64,000 nt of DNA from Tritrichomonas musculus (taxonomy: Eukaryota; Parabasalia; Tritrichomonadida; Tritrichomonadidae). Of this stretch, positions 9,353 to 19,555 are shown piece by piece. The stretch spans positions 744,001 through 808,000 of the forward strand of contig JAPFFF010000023.1 in the NCBI GenBank assembly GCA_039105265.1, given 5' to 3'. The first letter of the stretch is position 1; every line of letters begins with the position of its first letter. The notes under the pieces are model-generated. The model searched no databases and was not told where the DNA came from. It saw only the letters and a program-made list of their open reading frames with translations. Both the position numbers and the translations under genes were made by a program.

Positions 9353-11017
9353 ATGAAAATACTCTTTTTACAGTAATTGAAAAAGGAAACAGCGAAATTC
9401 TCAAGCTTTTATTAGAAAAAGACAAACTTGATATAAACATTAAATTAAAAAAAATTCAAAAATTTTGAAATTCTCATAAAATTTTAAAAGCGCAAATTCA
9501 AATCAGATTCAAAATCATGAATTTCAATTGCATTCAAAAATGTAATCGTTTTAATTGTATTATACATTGTCTTTTTAAATGAGATTACTAGATATATTTT
9601 TAAATAGTATTCAAAATATAATATTTCAATATAATTAATAAATAAATATATATTTTAATGAAATTCTATTACAATTTAATTTAACACCATTGTTATATGC
9701 TGTTTATCAAAACAATTATGAGATTGTTAGACTTTTATTAATCAATGACAAAGTTGATCCTAATATTCAGTGCATTCCAATTCCATTTATTTGTATGATT
9801 CAAAATTGCTTATTTCAATATCGTTCTATATTCAATAATTCAATCATATTCCAAGTCAAAAATTTGAACACCATTCAAAGCCAAAATTTTCAATCTAATT
9901 CTAAACAAATTTTTTAAACATAAATGGCATTCTCAATCATATGTATAAATTCAATTAATTATTATGCATTTCAATAATATTTACATTTATATTTTTCAAT
10001 GAAATTTTAATTCACTTTTTTTTGATGAAATTATTTTGTGATTTCATGTTACAGCATTATGTATTGCAGCTTCCAGAAATTATTATGAGATTGTCAAACT
10101 TTTTTTATTAAATGATAAACTTGATCCTAACATTCCAGACATTACAAATCATATTTTTTTTTAAATAAAATTCACAAATTTATGAATCAATAAAATTTGA
10201 AATCATAAATCTCAATGATGTTTTGGCCAATATAATTTAATGGAATTCTAAAATCAAAATATTAATATAGAATACATTTTTAAATAAATTAAGCTAATAA
10301 TAACATTGGTAATCATAATTTTGACATCGTTTATATAATAAATAATTGAATACAATTCAAACTCAATATATTTCAACAGAATTCAAGCTTTTTTGTCTTT
10401 AATCTCATTTAAAATTATCCAATTTAATATAATTCAATATAGTATATTCCAATTTCATTCAAAAATCAAATATTTAAGTTCCATTTTAAAGAATCAATTT
10501 CAATGAAATTATCTTTTATATGTTTTAATGAAATTTTATTAGAATTATAATCGCTCGCCATTATATATAGCCGTCCAAAAAGAAAATACAGAAGTTGTTA
10601 AACTTTTATTGGACAATGGCAAAGTTGATCCTAATACTCAATATGTTTTAACAACAACCATTTTATTTATAAAATTTAAAAAAACTTCATGTTTCAATAA
10701 AATTCGAAATTATGTGTTTAAATATCACTCGAAATTCTCGAAATCATGTTTCCACATTCACATATTTCAATGAAATTCAAAGTCATATTTGTTAAGAAGA
10801 TTTTAAAACTTCTATTTAAATAAAATTAACATTCACATATTTTTTATGAAATTTAATGAAATTGTTTTCAATATAATTCAATTTATTGTTTTTTAATCAT
10901 GAATCGGCATTGCATTTAGCTGTCAAAAATTCTTCTATTAATATTATCAAATTATTATTGGAAAGTAAAAATATTGATGAAAATATAAAAGACGACATTC
11001 TCTCTCAAATTAAATAA
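9353..11017 (+). pseudogene. Five ankyrin-repeat islands separated by A+T-rich DNA
   Basis: Downstream of the DUF3447 frame there are five isolated ankyrin-type coding islands on the same strand: about 9362-9450 (EKGNSEILKLLLEKD), 9675-9770 (TPLLYAVYQNNYEIVRLLL), 10055-10145 (ALCIAASRNYYEIVKLFLL), 10555-10640 (PLYIAVQKENTEVVKLLLD) and 10905-11017 (ALHLAVKNSSINIIKLLLE, ending in TAA at 11015). Each is about one repeat long and is separated from the next by 200-450 bp of A+T-rich DNA rich in CAATGAAATT-like words. No canonical trichomonad intron borders (GTAYGT and ACTAACACACAG) are seen at the junctions. The simplest reading is a decayed repeat array. Confidence 0.65.
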
Positions 11018-11426
11018 AATTAAAATAACATTTTGAATGATTTTATTCAATATATTTTTTATGGAAAACACCAATTGATTACACTTCGGATCCATTAATT
11101 TTAAAATTATTTCAACATCAATCATAATATTTATTTAGGCAAACATTTTCAATCATAAGTGAAAATAAATTGCTTTTGTATTTTTTAAAATAAAATGAAA
11201 CTAATTTTTTTTTTTTATTGTTTTCTTTTTCATTGAAATTATTATAATTTCATAATAAGAGTTTTCAATTGTAGATTTTATATTAAAAAAATTAAATTAT
11301 GATAATTTATGATATAATTTATTTACTTACAAACATAATCAACAACAAATAATGTGAAAAAAAGTTGAAAATCCAACGCTTGCATATTTTTAAATGAATT
11401 CATGAAATCTTTTGCAGAATAAATTT
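11018..11426. other. Gene-free A+T-rich spacer
   Basis: There is nothing here but A+T-rich sequence with several long T runs (for example near 11206-11217). It separates the ankyrin debris from the kinase fragment. Confidence 0.5.
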
Positions 11427-11675
11427 TTAATTTTGCAAATAATAATTTATTGAACGTAGGATTTTGACTTCATTGAATGTTGAATTAGTCAGCATTTTGT
11501 TCTCGATATCCTTTTTGGCCATGATTTTAGCTGAATATAATTCATGAGTTTTTTGTTCTTCGATCAATACAACGGCGCAGGTGCTTCCAAAGCCCAAGAA
11601 TTGAACAACATTATAACTGTGGAAAGAGGCCGGAATGTTGATTGGAAAATCACATTGGGTTTTGAATTGAAACAT
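11427..11675 (-). pseudogene. Protein-kinase N-lobe fragment
   Basis: An 82-residue frame begins at an ATG (11675) with a short leader. It then gives LGFGSTCAVVLIEE (a glycine-rich loop of the form GxGxxxxV), LYSAKIMAKK (the ATP-binding lysine in AK) and TFNEVKILRSI (the alpha-C glutamate). That is the opening of a CAMK-like kinase of the large trichomonad family. The frame stops right after the alpha-C helix, and no C-lobe (HRD, DFG) is found nearby in any frame. It is therefore a truncated copy. The spacing of the visible motifs is normal. Confidence 0.65.
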
Positions 11676-12278
11676 ATTTTATTTCGAAATATGGCCCAAA
11701 AATAACAAAATAATGATGTGTTGAAAAAAAGAGGGAAAGTTGAAAAAAAAATTAAAACTTATATTCTAATTTTATTATGCAAAATAAAGCCATTTTTGTC
11801 ACTAAATAATGAAAATAAGATTTGTGATAATCCAGGATTGTACTAAATTTCTAATTCACAAATAAACAAAATAATTTGTAAATAATATTCTTTATTTTAA
11901 TGAAATATTAATTTTTTTGAGAGATTATATAATAAAAAATATAAATATTTGAATATTGAATTCTTCATTGAAGAATTTCTTCAATTAAAACAAATACGAT
12001 ATTTAATTTAATTAGCAATAATTATTTTTTGATTATTATAAATTAAAAATCATACATATATCAAATAAATGTATCTATGCATGCTTGTTGACTAGTATCA
12101 AATCTTTCTTTTTTAATTGAATTAATTCTTTTTGGACGGTTATAGTGCTAATGACTTGAACCATAAATAATTATGAATGAAAAAACTTAAAATTCAACTT
12201 GATGCTTATTTTGGTTCCATAAGTGACAAAAATTAAAACTTTTAAAATTTATATTGACTTTTTATTCCAGAATTACAA
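11676..12278. other. Gene-free A+T-rich spacer
   Basis: A+T-rich sequence with no frame, inverted repeat or RNA-like block that I can support. Confidence 0.5.
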
Positions 12279-12953
12279 TCAAACAATTTGCCTGCATGCC
12301 AATGAATGACAAGTACAGAAAGCATTCTCATCGATAAATGCGACTGTTGAAGGAATTTTCACTTTTTCCAATGAAATAAAAGTTACAGACGAAGTAATTG
12401 AAAAGTTTGTCAATAAAGAACGTTCACAAAAACAACATTCATGGAACATTTTTTTATTGCTTTAATGCTTAGATTTAGTAAAGATGAGCATCTCATGAAT
12501 GCACTTTTTTCTTGAGTAATTGAAGACATGGAATCATTAAAAACAAAGTTTGCTTCTAACAAAGTTTGCTTCTGACAAAGTTTGCTTCTGACAAAGTTTG
12601 CTTCTAGCAAAGTTTGCTTCTAGCAAAGTTTGCTTCCAGCAAATTTTGCTTCTAGCAAAGTTTGCTTCTAACAAATTTTGCTTGGTGAATGAAAATTCAA
12701 TAAATTTTGCATCAATTGAATTGAAAATAATTTTCTTGAGTGATTTATGATCATCTATATCGAACTGTTTCATATCAAAATCATCCCAATTGAATACAAT
12801 TTGGCTCACAGTGAAGCATCCTATTAAATAATTAACATCTTTACAGAGGAAAAACCTTTCATTTTTATTTCTTTGGAAAGAAGAACAACTATCAAGAGTG
12901 ACTTCAGTTAATGAGTGAAGTTCCATTGAAATATGGCTCATTAGTTCCAACAT
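12279..12953 (-). pseudogene. Decayed BspA-like leucine-rich-repeat gene interrupted by a minisatellite
   Basis: On the minus strand, an ATG at 12953 opens a 138-codon frame (beginning MLELMSHISMELHSLTEVT) of uncertain family. It runs into a 16-bp tandem repeat and stops. Beyond the repeat, other frames give SITQEKSAFMRCSSLLNLSI and then VKIPSTVAFIDENAFCTCHS. The last of these is the classic BspA/LRR_5 wording (IPSSVTSIGENAFSGCSSL). The pieces are in different frames, so this is debris of a BspA-like surface-protein gene on which the minisatellite has expanded. Whether the first frame belonged to the same gene is unclear. Confidence 0.55.
12544..12687. repeat. 16-bp minisatellite, nine copies
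   Basis: Nine consecutive 16-bp units of the type CAAAGTTTGCTTCTGA, varying mainly in the last four bases. Because 16 is not a multiple of 3, successive units are read in all three frames. This makes a 16-residue super-period in the overlapping minus-strand frame (SKLCQKQTLLEANFAR-like). Confidence 0.9.
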
Positions 12954-13012
12954 AAATAAAAATCAATATAGTTTTATAGCATTATAAAGTATTTATTTTA
13001 TATAACAATTCC

Positions 13013-13034
13013 AAAAAAAAAAAAAAAAAAAAAA
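13013..13034 (-). repeat. 22-bp A/T homopolymer abutting a stop codon
   Basis: An uninterrupted run of 22 A's on the plus strand (T's on the transcribed gene's coding strand) begins at the base after the RING gene's stop codon. Confidence 0.9.
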
Positions 13035-13661
13035 TTATTGAATTAATGATTTGAACATTTCCATATTTTTATCGCATTGAATGAATAATTCTAATGCAAA
13101 TTCTTCGGACATTTCTTCTGGCTTTTCTTTTAAAACATTTTCAATTTCTTCATCAGTTAGGCCAATAACTGGGCCCAAGTCGTTATTTGGAGGAGGATGA
13201 TCATCAACTATTTGAAATAGTAAGTATTTTGATGCTTTTTCTATATCATTATCATTAGCTTCGAGAGCTTCGCGACATATTTGTCTATCAGGATTATATT
13301 CAGTTAATAAATCGATAAGACCTTCAATATCTGGTTCATTTTTTTGTGGTGGTTTAGTAGATACAGGATCGATGCTTGGTTTTGGTTCATCAATTTCCTG
13401 ATTAGGATCCATATCAGGAGGTATTATGTGTTTTTGTTTAGCAGAGTCTGCTATTTGAAGAATTAATATATTTTTTATTGTATTTGTAAATTCTTTTTTG
13501 CATAATGGGCATTGGTGCATTGTAGTTATACATTGTTGGCAAAATGTATGGCCACACTCTGTAATAATCATTGGTGTGTGAGATGGAGGAACCATTGCAA
13601 CATAGCATATTGGACATTGTATGTTATCCAAAACAGATTTAATAAAACTTTCATCCGACAT
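13035..13661 (-). CDS. RING-finger protein with UBA-like segment, probable E3 ubiquitin ligase
   Basis: The 208-residue protein starts at the ATG at 13661. A C3HC4 RING is complete: C16, C19, C36, H38, C41, C44, C51 and C54, with the CxHTFCxxC and CPLC wording. A proline-rich linker follows. Then comes a helical segment at about residues 110-148 (LIDLLTEYNPDRQICREALE, then NDNDIEKASKYLL) that resembles a ubiquitin-associated domain, and an acidic helical tail. A RING plus a ubiquitin-binding module is typical of soluble ubiquitin ligases acting with an E2. The stop codon is followed without gap by a run of 22 T's on the coding strand. The gene is intact although both neighbours are debris. 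Confidence 0.88.
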   Translation of the reverse strand: MSDESFIKSVLDNIQCPICYVAMVPPSHTPMIITECGHTFCQQCITTMHQCPLCKKEFTNTIKNILILQIADSAKQKHIIPPDMDPNQEIDEPKPSIDPVSTKPPQKNEPDIEGLIDLLTEYNPDRQICREALEANDNDIEKASKYLLFQIVDDHPPPNNDLGPVIGLTDEEIENVLKEKPEEMSEEFALELFIQCDKNMEMFKSLIQ

Positions 13662-14329
13662 AGCTTTTCTTTCCTTGAAGTATTTTATAATTAGAAAATT
13701 TTAAAAATTTTATATGACCAAAAATTAGGTTAAAATATGGCCTTAACGATCTTTTTTTTGAATGAAAATTATTTTTTTTTTCTATTTATAGATGCCATTT
13801 TTTTTTTTTTTTTTAATTTTGGATGATGCCATTATTTTCTCATTGGTGAATATGATTTAGTTGCTGGTGGATAATTTATTCTTTTCAAATTATGACATTC
13901 ATTGAAAGATTTTGTTAAATCACAAAAATAATCTTCCATTGGGCTGCATCATAAAGAAGGAGAACCAAGCATTGAAGATACAGATGGAGGAATTGTTATT
14001 TTTTTAATTACACTCAATTGCCAAATACTCTATTTTTTATGTATTCTTGAATTCGAATTATCGGAAATCATTCAATTAATTGATTATGATTTTTACTTCG
14101 TTTTTCTTCTTTTTCAACAAAATTGAGCAAGATTTTGAAGATTTTGCTTTCGTTCAATTGTAATCCATTATTTTTATAAATAAAATTCATTAACATTAAA
14201 CTTTTTAAAAGAAAGATACAAATTTGAAAAAGAAATCAAATAATATTTTGGTAAAAAGGACTCAAAAAGACACTTTTAAAGAACATTACTTTCTAGCAGA
14301 AATACGTTATTTTCGATATTAACTAAATT
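13662..14329 (-). other. Gene-free stretch with a short BspA-like remnant
   Basis: Between about 14010 and 13832 the minus strand reads LKKITIPPSVSSMLGSPSL, then a stop, then FNECHNLKRINYP. This resembles one or two BspA leucine-rich repeats. There is no start or extended frame. The rest is A+T-rich with poly-T runs near 13780-13815. Confidence 0.4.
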
Positions 14330-14986
14330 TTATTCAATTTTTTTGGGTATTAAATTAAATCCAGCTTTATATGCTGTTTCTAAATCTATAGGAAACTGTT
14401 CTCTTCTTGATTTGTATTTGTTTTCATGATCAAAACAGCGGATATCGTATTTTGAATAGTCTTTAACTTGCTGAGTATTGTATGCGCAAACAATTTTTTG
14501 ATCATAATGAAAAACATGCGACATCGACACTTTTAATGCTTCAAAAGTATTAAAGAAGCCTCTTTTGCGTGCCATATCTTCAGGCATGTTCATTGTGTAA
14601 ATCATTAATGATGGGAGCTTCTTTGGAAAGGCTGAGGGAAAGCCGGCATAATATCGCGAATTAGAAAACATTAGTCTTTCATAGAAGTTGTGTGCAAGTC
14701 CGCTTAAAAAGGAGAAATAAACAGGCGATCCGAAGATTAAAGCATCTGCGGTTTTAATTTCTTTAAGAATTGGATACAAGTCATCTTTGGTTACACACTC
14801 TCCTGCTGTTTCGGGACTTTTTTTACAATGAAGGCAGCTGCAACATCCTTTGAAATTTAATTCTGATAATTGATAAAGTTTGGTTTCATGACCAGCATCA
14901 GCTGCACCACGGAGTGCACTTTGTATCATTAGATCGGTATTCCAATTTTTACGTGGACTACCATTAATTCCTATTACTTTCAACAT
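14330..14986 (-). CDS. Flavodoxin-fold NAD(P)H-dependent FMN reductase / iron-sulfur flavoprotein
   Basis: I start at the ATG at 14986 because the residues upstream of it open at a non-ATG codon. The protein is then 218 residues and begins MLKVIGINGSPRK, the phosphate-binding loop of the flavodoxin-like FMN reductase family. Residues about 51-67 form a cysteine cluster, CCSCLHC followed nine residues later by another Cys. This fits a slightly stretched form of the CX2CX2CXnC site of iron-sulfur flavoproteins. GSPVYFSFLSG is the second flavin-contact loop. Such proteins reduce oxygen, metronidazole-like compounds or quinones in anaerobes. Trichomonads are known to have related iron-sulfur flavoproteins, some hydrogenosomal. 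No targeting presequence is obvious. It was probably acquired from bacteria (inference). Confidence 0.85.
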   Translation of the reverse strand: MLKVIGINGSPRKNWNTDLMIQSALRGAADAGHETKLYQLSELNFKGCCSCLHCKKSPETAGECVTKDDLYPILKEIKTADALIFGSPVYFSFLSGLAHNFYERLMFSNSRYYAGFPSAFPKKLPSLMIYTMNMPEDMARKRGFFNTFEALKVSMSHVFHYDQKIVCAYNTQQVKDYSKYDIRCFDHENKYKSRREQFPIDLETAYKAGFNLIPKKIE

Positions 14987-15832
14987 TTTTTCTTTTTTAT
15001 TGCTAAATTTATACAAGATATAAATATTTCGAAATATGTTTTATTTTTTCTATTATTTTCTAATTAAATTAAATAAAATTAATATATTTAATATATATAA
15101 TCTATAATTTACATAATATAAGCATTATTTACAATAATATCAATATTTTAAATAATTTTCAAAAAATTTTAAGGATTTGAATAACCTTAACTTTTTGACT
15201 AATATAAATTATTTTATTCTTTTTATTTATTTTCTCGAATATTCAATGAAATTAAGAAATTATAAAAATTCACATATTAAATACAACTGAAGCTCATGTT
15301 TTTTCATTAATCCCATTTAGATGTGCATGATTTTTGTAAGTTATCTAAAATCAACTCCACTAAATCATAAATTTGGCTTCCAATTAGTAGTTATCTCATT
15401 GAATATCCAAAATAATTTGTTTTATTAGATGAAAGATAGAATATAACAAAGATTAGTTCTTGTATCCTAGCAACAATCAACGAAGGCGTTGTTTCTCCAG
15501 GAAAAGCAGTTGATAAAAAATTAAATTCACTCAGATACAAGCTATCTGACCTTGGCTATGTTTTAATCTCACAATTAGATTGTAATCATGCTTGTGGAGT
15601 GAAACAAGTTTTCATAGCAAATTATTGCTTCTGATGATGAAATGAAGTTTGCAATCAACGGATCATTCAAAAACAGGATTCTATATCAACCTCAATAATG
15701 GAGTGATGTGAATATCACTACCCTCAATTGGAATGACGACCATAGACCATTGAACAAGTCATATAATTTGTTTGTAGACAGATTAATTCAGCTCATTTCA
15801 ATGCCTGGACATTCTAATAGTTGTTTTGCTAC
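14987..15832. other. Gene-free stretch with unassigned coding-like pieces
   Basis: A+T-rich up to about 15450. From about 15470 to 15820 the composition becomes less A+T-rich and the plus strand shows broken frames. One reads VSPGKAVDKKLNSLRYKLS and another reads SYNLFVDRLIQLISMPGHSN. I cannot assign them to a family. They may be the remains of a mobile element or of a gene upstream of the DUF3447 fragment. Confidence 0.35.
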
Positions 15833-16108
15833 ATGAATAACTTTGAACCAAATTATTTAGATAATTTTGAAGCAAAACGTTTGGTAGGAGAAAATGATTC
15901 GGATCTTTGTTCTTTAATAAGAGATGATTCTATTGATGAATTCGTTATATATGTAAATAAAGAACACTTGACACTTACAAATACAATAAAACCGTCAAAT
16001 TTTGAAACAAATAGTTTTTTGATTGATAAAGATCCTTCAATTTATTGTTTTAAGTTTTTCATTGACAAATTTAAATTAATCTACTACACTAAACTTTGGA
16101 ATTTATGA
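15833..16108 (+). pseudogene. DUF3447-family N-terminal fragment
   Basis: Ninety-one residues from an ATG at 15833. The segment GENDSDLCSLIRDDSIDEF, followed by VIYVNKEHL and later FETNSFL, aligns closely with residues about 190-240 of the DUF3447 protein at 8129 (GENDNTICKLIRDDLVKEF, then IIYVNRNNI and FETNPFL). The frame then drifts and stops before the DUF3447 core, and no ankyrin part follows. It is a truncated paralogue. Confidence 0.65.
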
Positions 16109-16618
16109 AATATCAATAATTTCTGTTTCCAAAACATATTTTTAAATTTAAACAAATCTAATGAAATAACAAAAGCTAAAATTGCATTTTTAACTTGGTA
16201 ATACTGTATCAATTTCAAAGTCTTTTGAAAAAGAAAATGCTTTTAAAAAAGCATTCAATTTGAAAATTGAATGAAAGTTTTCTCTCAAAAATTGTTCTGT
16301 AAATCTAGCATACAAAAATTGATATCACTTCACCAATTCCATAAATATGCAATTGTGATTTTACTCACTGTCCAGATCTTGTTGAAGCTTTTTTTTTTTT
16401 TTTTTTTTTCGATAATTTTCTCTTAATTAAGAACATTGTACAACCGAATACAACTTAATTTGTTTACAGTATAACATTTAAATTGTTTATTAAACATTGA
16501 AAAAAAATGCAGATTAATCATTATAAAACAATGAACGTGTAAAAAAAAAAATGCAGTTTAATCAATCTCTTAATTTTTTTTTGATTAAAATTAAATACAT
16601 TTGTAATGATTCATTTTT
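16109..16618. other. Gene-free spacer with long T tract
   Basis: A+T-rich DNA. A run of more than 20 T's near 16388-16410 lies about 210 bp beyond the 3' end of the triple-kinase gene. I see no RNA gene. Confidence 0.5.
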
Positions 16619-19555
16619 TTAATGTCCTTTAATTAGTTCAACATACTTGTCATATTCATTTTTATCAACATTTTGTGAAATGAAGTTTGTTTTCAAATCA
16701 AGCTTTTTAACAATTTCTTCGAATGAAGGCCTTATTTCAGGATTTTGTGACCAGCACATTTCAATTAGTTCATAATAACAAAGCTGAATCGGCTTTCTAA
16801 AAGAAGGACGTTTTTCATTAACAACAACTTCATTGCGAAGCTCTGAAATACTTTTTATTTCACTGAAAGGTAAAGATTTGGTAATAATTTCATAAACAAT
16901 CAAACCGAATGAATAAACGTCACTTTTTTCAGTATATTCATATGATTGCAAAACTTCAGGAGCAGAATAAACAGGCAATTCAGCAATCAATCCAAGAGTT
17001 GATTGTTTAGAGACACTTTGTGAATTTTTAAATTTAGTCCAAAAACCAATTTCACATATTTTTGGATACAAATTTTCATCGAGATGAATGTTTCTAGGTT
17101 TCAAATCATAATGATGAATATCATTTGAATGCAAGTATTTCATTGCAGAAGCAATTCCATAAATAACAATTAATTTTTTTGTTGGATTCCAATTATCATT
17201 TCTGATTCCTTTTCTTTCATCAGAAAGAACATCTTCTAATGTTAAATTGTTGGACAAATATTCATTGATTATCATTGGTTTTGAATGATGCTTGAAATTA
17301 ACAAAACTGTAACCAATGAATTTTTGAATTGCTGGATGATTCAATTGTGAAAGAATTCTAGATTCTTTTGAAATGTTTTCAATTTCATTTTTTGTAAATG
17401 TAACTTTACAAGTTAATGTTTTTGCTGAATATATAATTTTACTTTTTTTGTCGGCAATTTTGATAACTTTACAAAGTCCTTCTTTTGAAATATTTTCAAC
17501 TTTTTTATAAGAATCAATATTAAACAACAATTTTTCATTTTGATTTATTAAATGTTGTGATTTATGCTTTTTATAAAGTGCTTCTAAAGAATATTTTTGA
17601 AATACTTTTGTTGTTTTCATATCAATACATTTCTTAGAATTCAAAATTTGAATGTATTTCAGAAATTGTTTTTTATCAATACTTTTTGAGATGATAAATT
17701 CTGGATTGTTTTGAAGATTTTCTACAATTTCAGTGAATGTTGGACGTTTATCTATTTCTTGTGACCAACAAGATTCAATTAAATCTTTATAATATTTTGG
17801 AATTCCTGATTTTATTGTTGGTCTCTTTCCATCAGAAATTAGACATGCTATTTGAAATTCATTCAAATCACAAAAAGGTATTATTTCGCATAATATTTCA
17901 TAAACAAGAACAGCGAAAGCATAAACATCACTTTTTTTTGAGTAATTATTATCATCCCAAATTTCAGGTGCAATAAAGGCAGAAGTTCCGAAGATTGTCG
18001 ATGTTTGTTTTATATTCATTAAAACTTCTTTTGAAAACCCAAAATCAGTCAATTTTGGGAACAAATATTCATCGATAAGAATGTTTCCTGGCTTTAAATC
18101 TCGATGTATTATATTTAATGAATGAAGATACATCATACTAAAAGCGATTCCATATATAATGATGAGTTTTTTTGTATCATCAAAGAATGGGATTTCAATA
18201 CCTTCTCTTTCCTTTTCTAAAATGCTTTCTAATGATCCATTTGATATAAATTCAGTAACAATCACCGGCTGGAATCTGTCATTAAAGTCAATTGGACTGT
18301 ATCCGATGAATTTAACAATTGAATTGTGACTTAATTTAGAAAGAATATTAACTTCTCGCGTCAAACAAATTGCAAAATGTCTATTCTTTAATCTATCAAA
18401 AATTTCTCTTTGAATTATTTTGGCTGCAAAAGTGTAATTCTTCTTTTTATAAAAAATTCTATAAACATTGGCAAAACCGCCATCGCCAATTTTTTCTTTT
18501 TGTTTAAATTTCTTCAAATTAAAACATTTAACATTCAAAATCAGAGGTTTTTCATCATCTTTTTTAGAATCAATTAAATCAAAATTATTTGTAAAGGATT
18601 CATCTTTATATTTTTCTTCTTCTTCTTCATTGTCTTCTTCTTCTTCTTTTTCAGATAATTTTAAAATGAATTTATCAATTGATTCTATGTAATTATGATA
18701 TTCGTTAACATCAATCTCACTTGTAATGTATGCTTCACTATTTCTCAATTCATCAACAATTTGATCAAATGTCGGACGTTTTTCAGGCCTTTCTGCCCAG
18801 CAACACTCAATGAGATTCTTGTATCTTTCCGGGATATCTGTCGTGAATTCAGGACGATAACCAGAAATTACATTTTTAAATAAATCAAATCGATTTTTAA
18901 TACGCTTATAAAGATCTTCATTCGTCATGATTTCATAAGCAGTGATTGCAAATGAAAAAACATCAATAGCGAAGGAATAAACGTCATTTTCTTCCATGAT
19001 TTCAGGAGCCATATACATCGGTGTTCCAACGATTTTTGAACCACCAAGTAACAAATCGCTAGTTTTGGATTTTGAAAGATTAAAATCACAAATTTTTGGA
19101 TAGTAATTTTCATCTTCTAGTACATTTTCTGGCTTTAAATCACGATGGATAATGTTTTTTGAATGCGCATATTTCATCCCAGATGCAATGCCATAGAGAT
19201 TAATTAGTTTTTTTGTATCATTCCAAAATGGAGCCTTCCCTTTTTTGCTTAGAATAATAACATCCCGGAGAGTCTTATTTGGCATATATTCTAAAAAAAT
19301 ACCAGGTTTGCGTTTTCCATGAAAAAAAGAAGGACAAAAACCAATGAGTTTTACAATCGCGGGGTGCTTTAATTGTGATAAAATATTGATTTCATTAAAT
19401 AATCTAGTGTTTGTATCTGTAGAGAGACCATCAAAATCAAAATAAAATTGTTTTACATAAAATATCTTGTCAGTTTTTTTTTGACGTACTAAATTGTCAT
19501 GATTATTTATCAATACATAGTTTTTTCTGTCGATGATTCGAATATATTTAGACAT
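16619..19555 (-). CDS. TKL-type protein with three tandem kinase domains, one canonical and two degenerate
   Basis: The 978-residue protein has three kinase-like domains. Domain 1 (about 12-272) lacks a glycine-rich loop but keeps VK (34-35), HRDLKPEN (137-144) and APE, and has DFN instead of DFG (157-159). Domain 2 (about 350-615) is fully canonical: GDGGFANV loop, AAK lysine (379), HRDLKPGN (484-491), DFG (504-506) and APE. Domain 3 (about 683-952) has HYDLKPRN (815-822) and EIG in place of DFG (835-837), so it is probably a pseudokinase. Each domain is followed by the same short motif, I/V-D-x-[NK]-x-[YF]-x-x-Y-[IV]. An acidic Glu-rich linker separates domains 1 and 2. The family is TKL/receptor-interacting-like with no transmembrane segment. 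Domain 2 probably supplies catalysis and the others regulate (inference). Confidence 0.9.
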   Translation of the reverse strand: MSKYIRIIDRKNYVLINNHDNLVRQKKTDKIFYVKQFYFDFDGLSTDTNTRLFNEINILSQLKHPAIVKLIGFCPSFFHGKRKPGIFLEYMPNKTLRDVIILSKKGKAPFWNDTKKLINLYGIASGMKYAHSKNIIHRDLKPENVLEDENYYPKICDFNLSKSKTSDLLLGGSKIVGTPMYMAPEIMEENDVYSFAIDVFSFAITAYEIMTNEDLYKRIKNRFDLFKNVISGYRPEFTTDIPERYKNLIECCWAERPEKRPTFDQIVDELRNSEAYITSEIDVNEYHNYIESIDKFILKLSEKEEEEDNEEEEEKYKDESFTNNFDLIDSKKDDEKPLILNVKCFNLKKFKQKEKIGDGGFANVYRIFYKKKNYTFAAKIIQREIFDRLKNRHFAICLTREVNILSKLSHNSIVKFIGYSPIDFNDRFQPVIVTEFISNGSLESILEKEREGIEIPFFDDTKKLIIIYGIAFSMMYLHSLNIIHRDLKPGNILIDEYLFPKLTDFGFSKEVLMNIKQTSTIFGTSAFIAPEIWDDNNYSKKSDVYAFAVLVYEILCEIIPFCDLNEFQIACLISDGKRPTIKSGIPKYYKDLIESCWSQEIDKRPTFTEIVENLQNNPEFIISKSIDKKQFLKYIQILNSKKCIDMKTTKVFQKYSLEALYKKHKSQHLINQNEKLLFNIDSYKKVENISKEGLCKVIKIADKKSKIIYSAKTLTCKVTFTKNEIENISKESRILSQLNHPAIQKFIGYSFVNFKHHSKPMIINEYLSNNLTLEDVLSDERKGIRNDNWNPTKKLIVIYGIASAMKYLHSNDIHHYDLKPRNIHLDENLYPKICEIGFWTKFKNSQSVSKQSTLGLIAELPVYSAPEVLQSYEYTEKSDVYSFGLIVYEIITKSLPFSEIKSISELRNEVVVNEKRPSFRKPIQLCYYELIEMCWSQNPEIRPSFEEIVKKLDLKTNFISQNVDKNEYDKYVELIKGH

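Noticed and set aside
9350-11020. Introns between the ankyrin islands
   Set aside because: I looked for the trichomonad consensus borders (GTAYGT and ACTAACACACAG) and found neither at the island edges. Kept only as a testable possibility.
15470-15820. A transposase or integrase gene fragment
   Set aside because: The pieces (for example VDKKLNSLRYKLSDLGYVL) show no DDE/DDD motif or other hallmark, so I left them unassigned.
18468-18692. Ser/Leu-rich plus-strand frame
   Set aside because: It is antisense to the Glu-rich linker of the triple-kinase gene.
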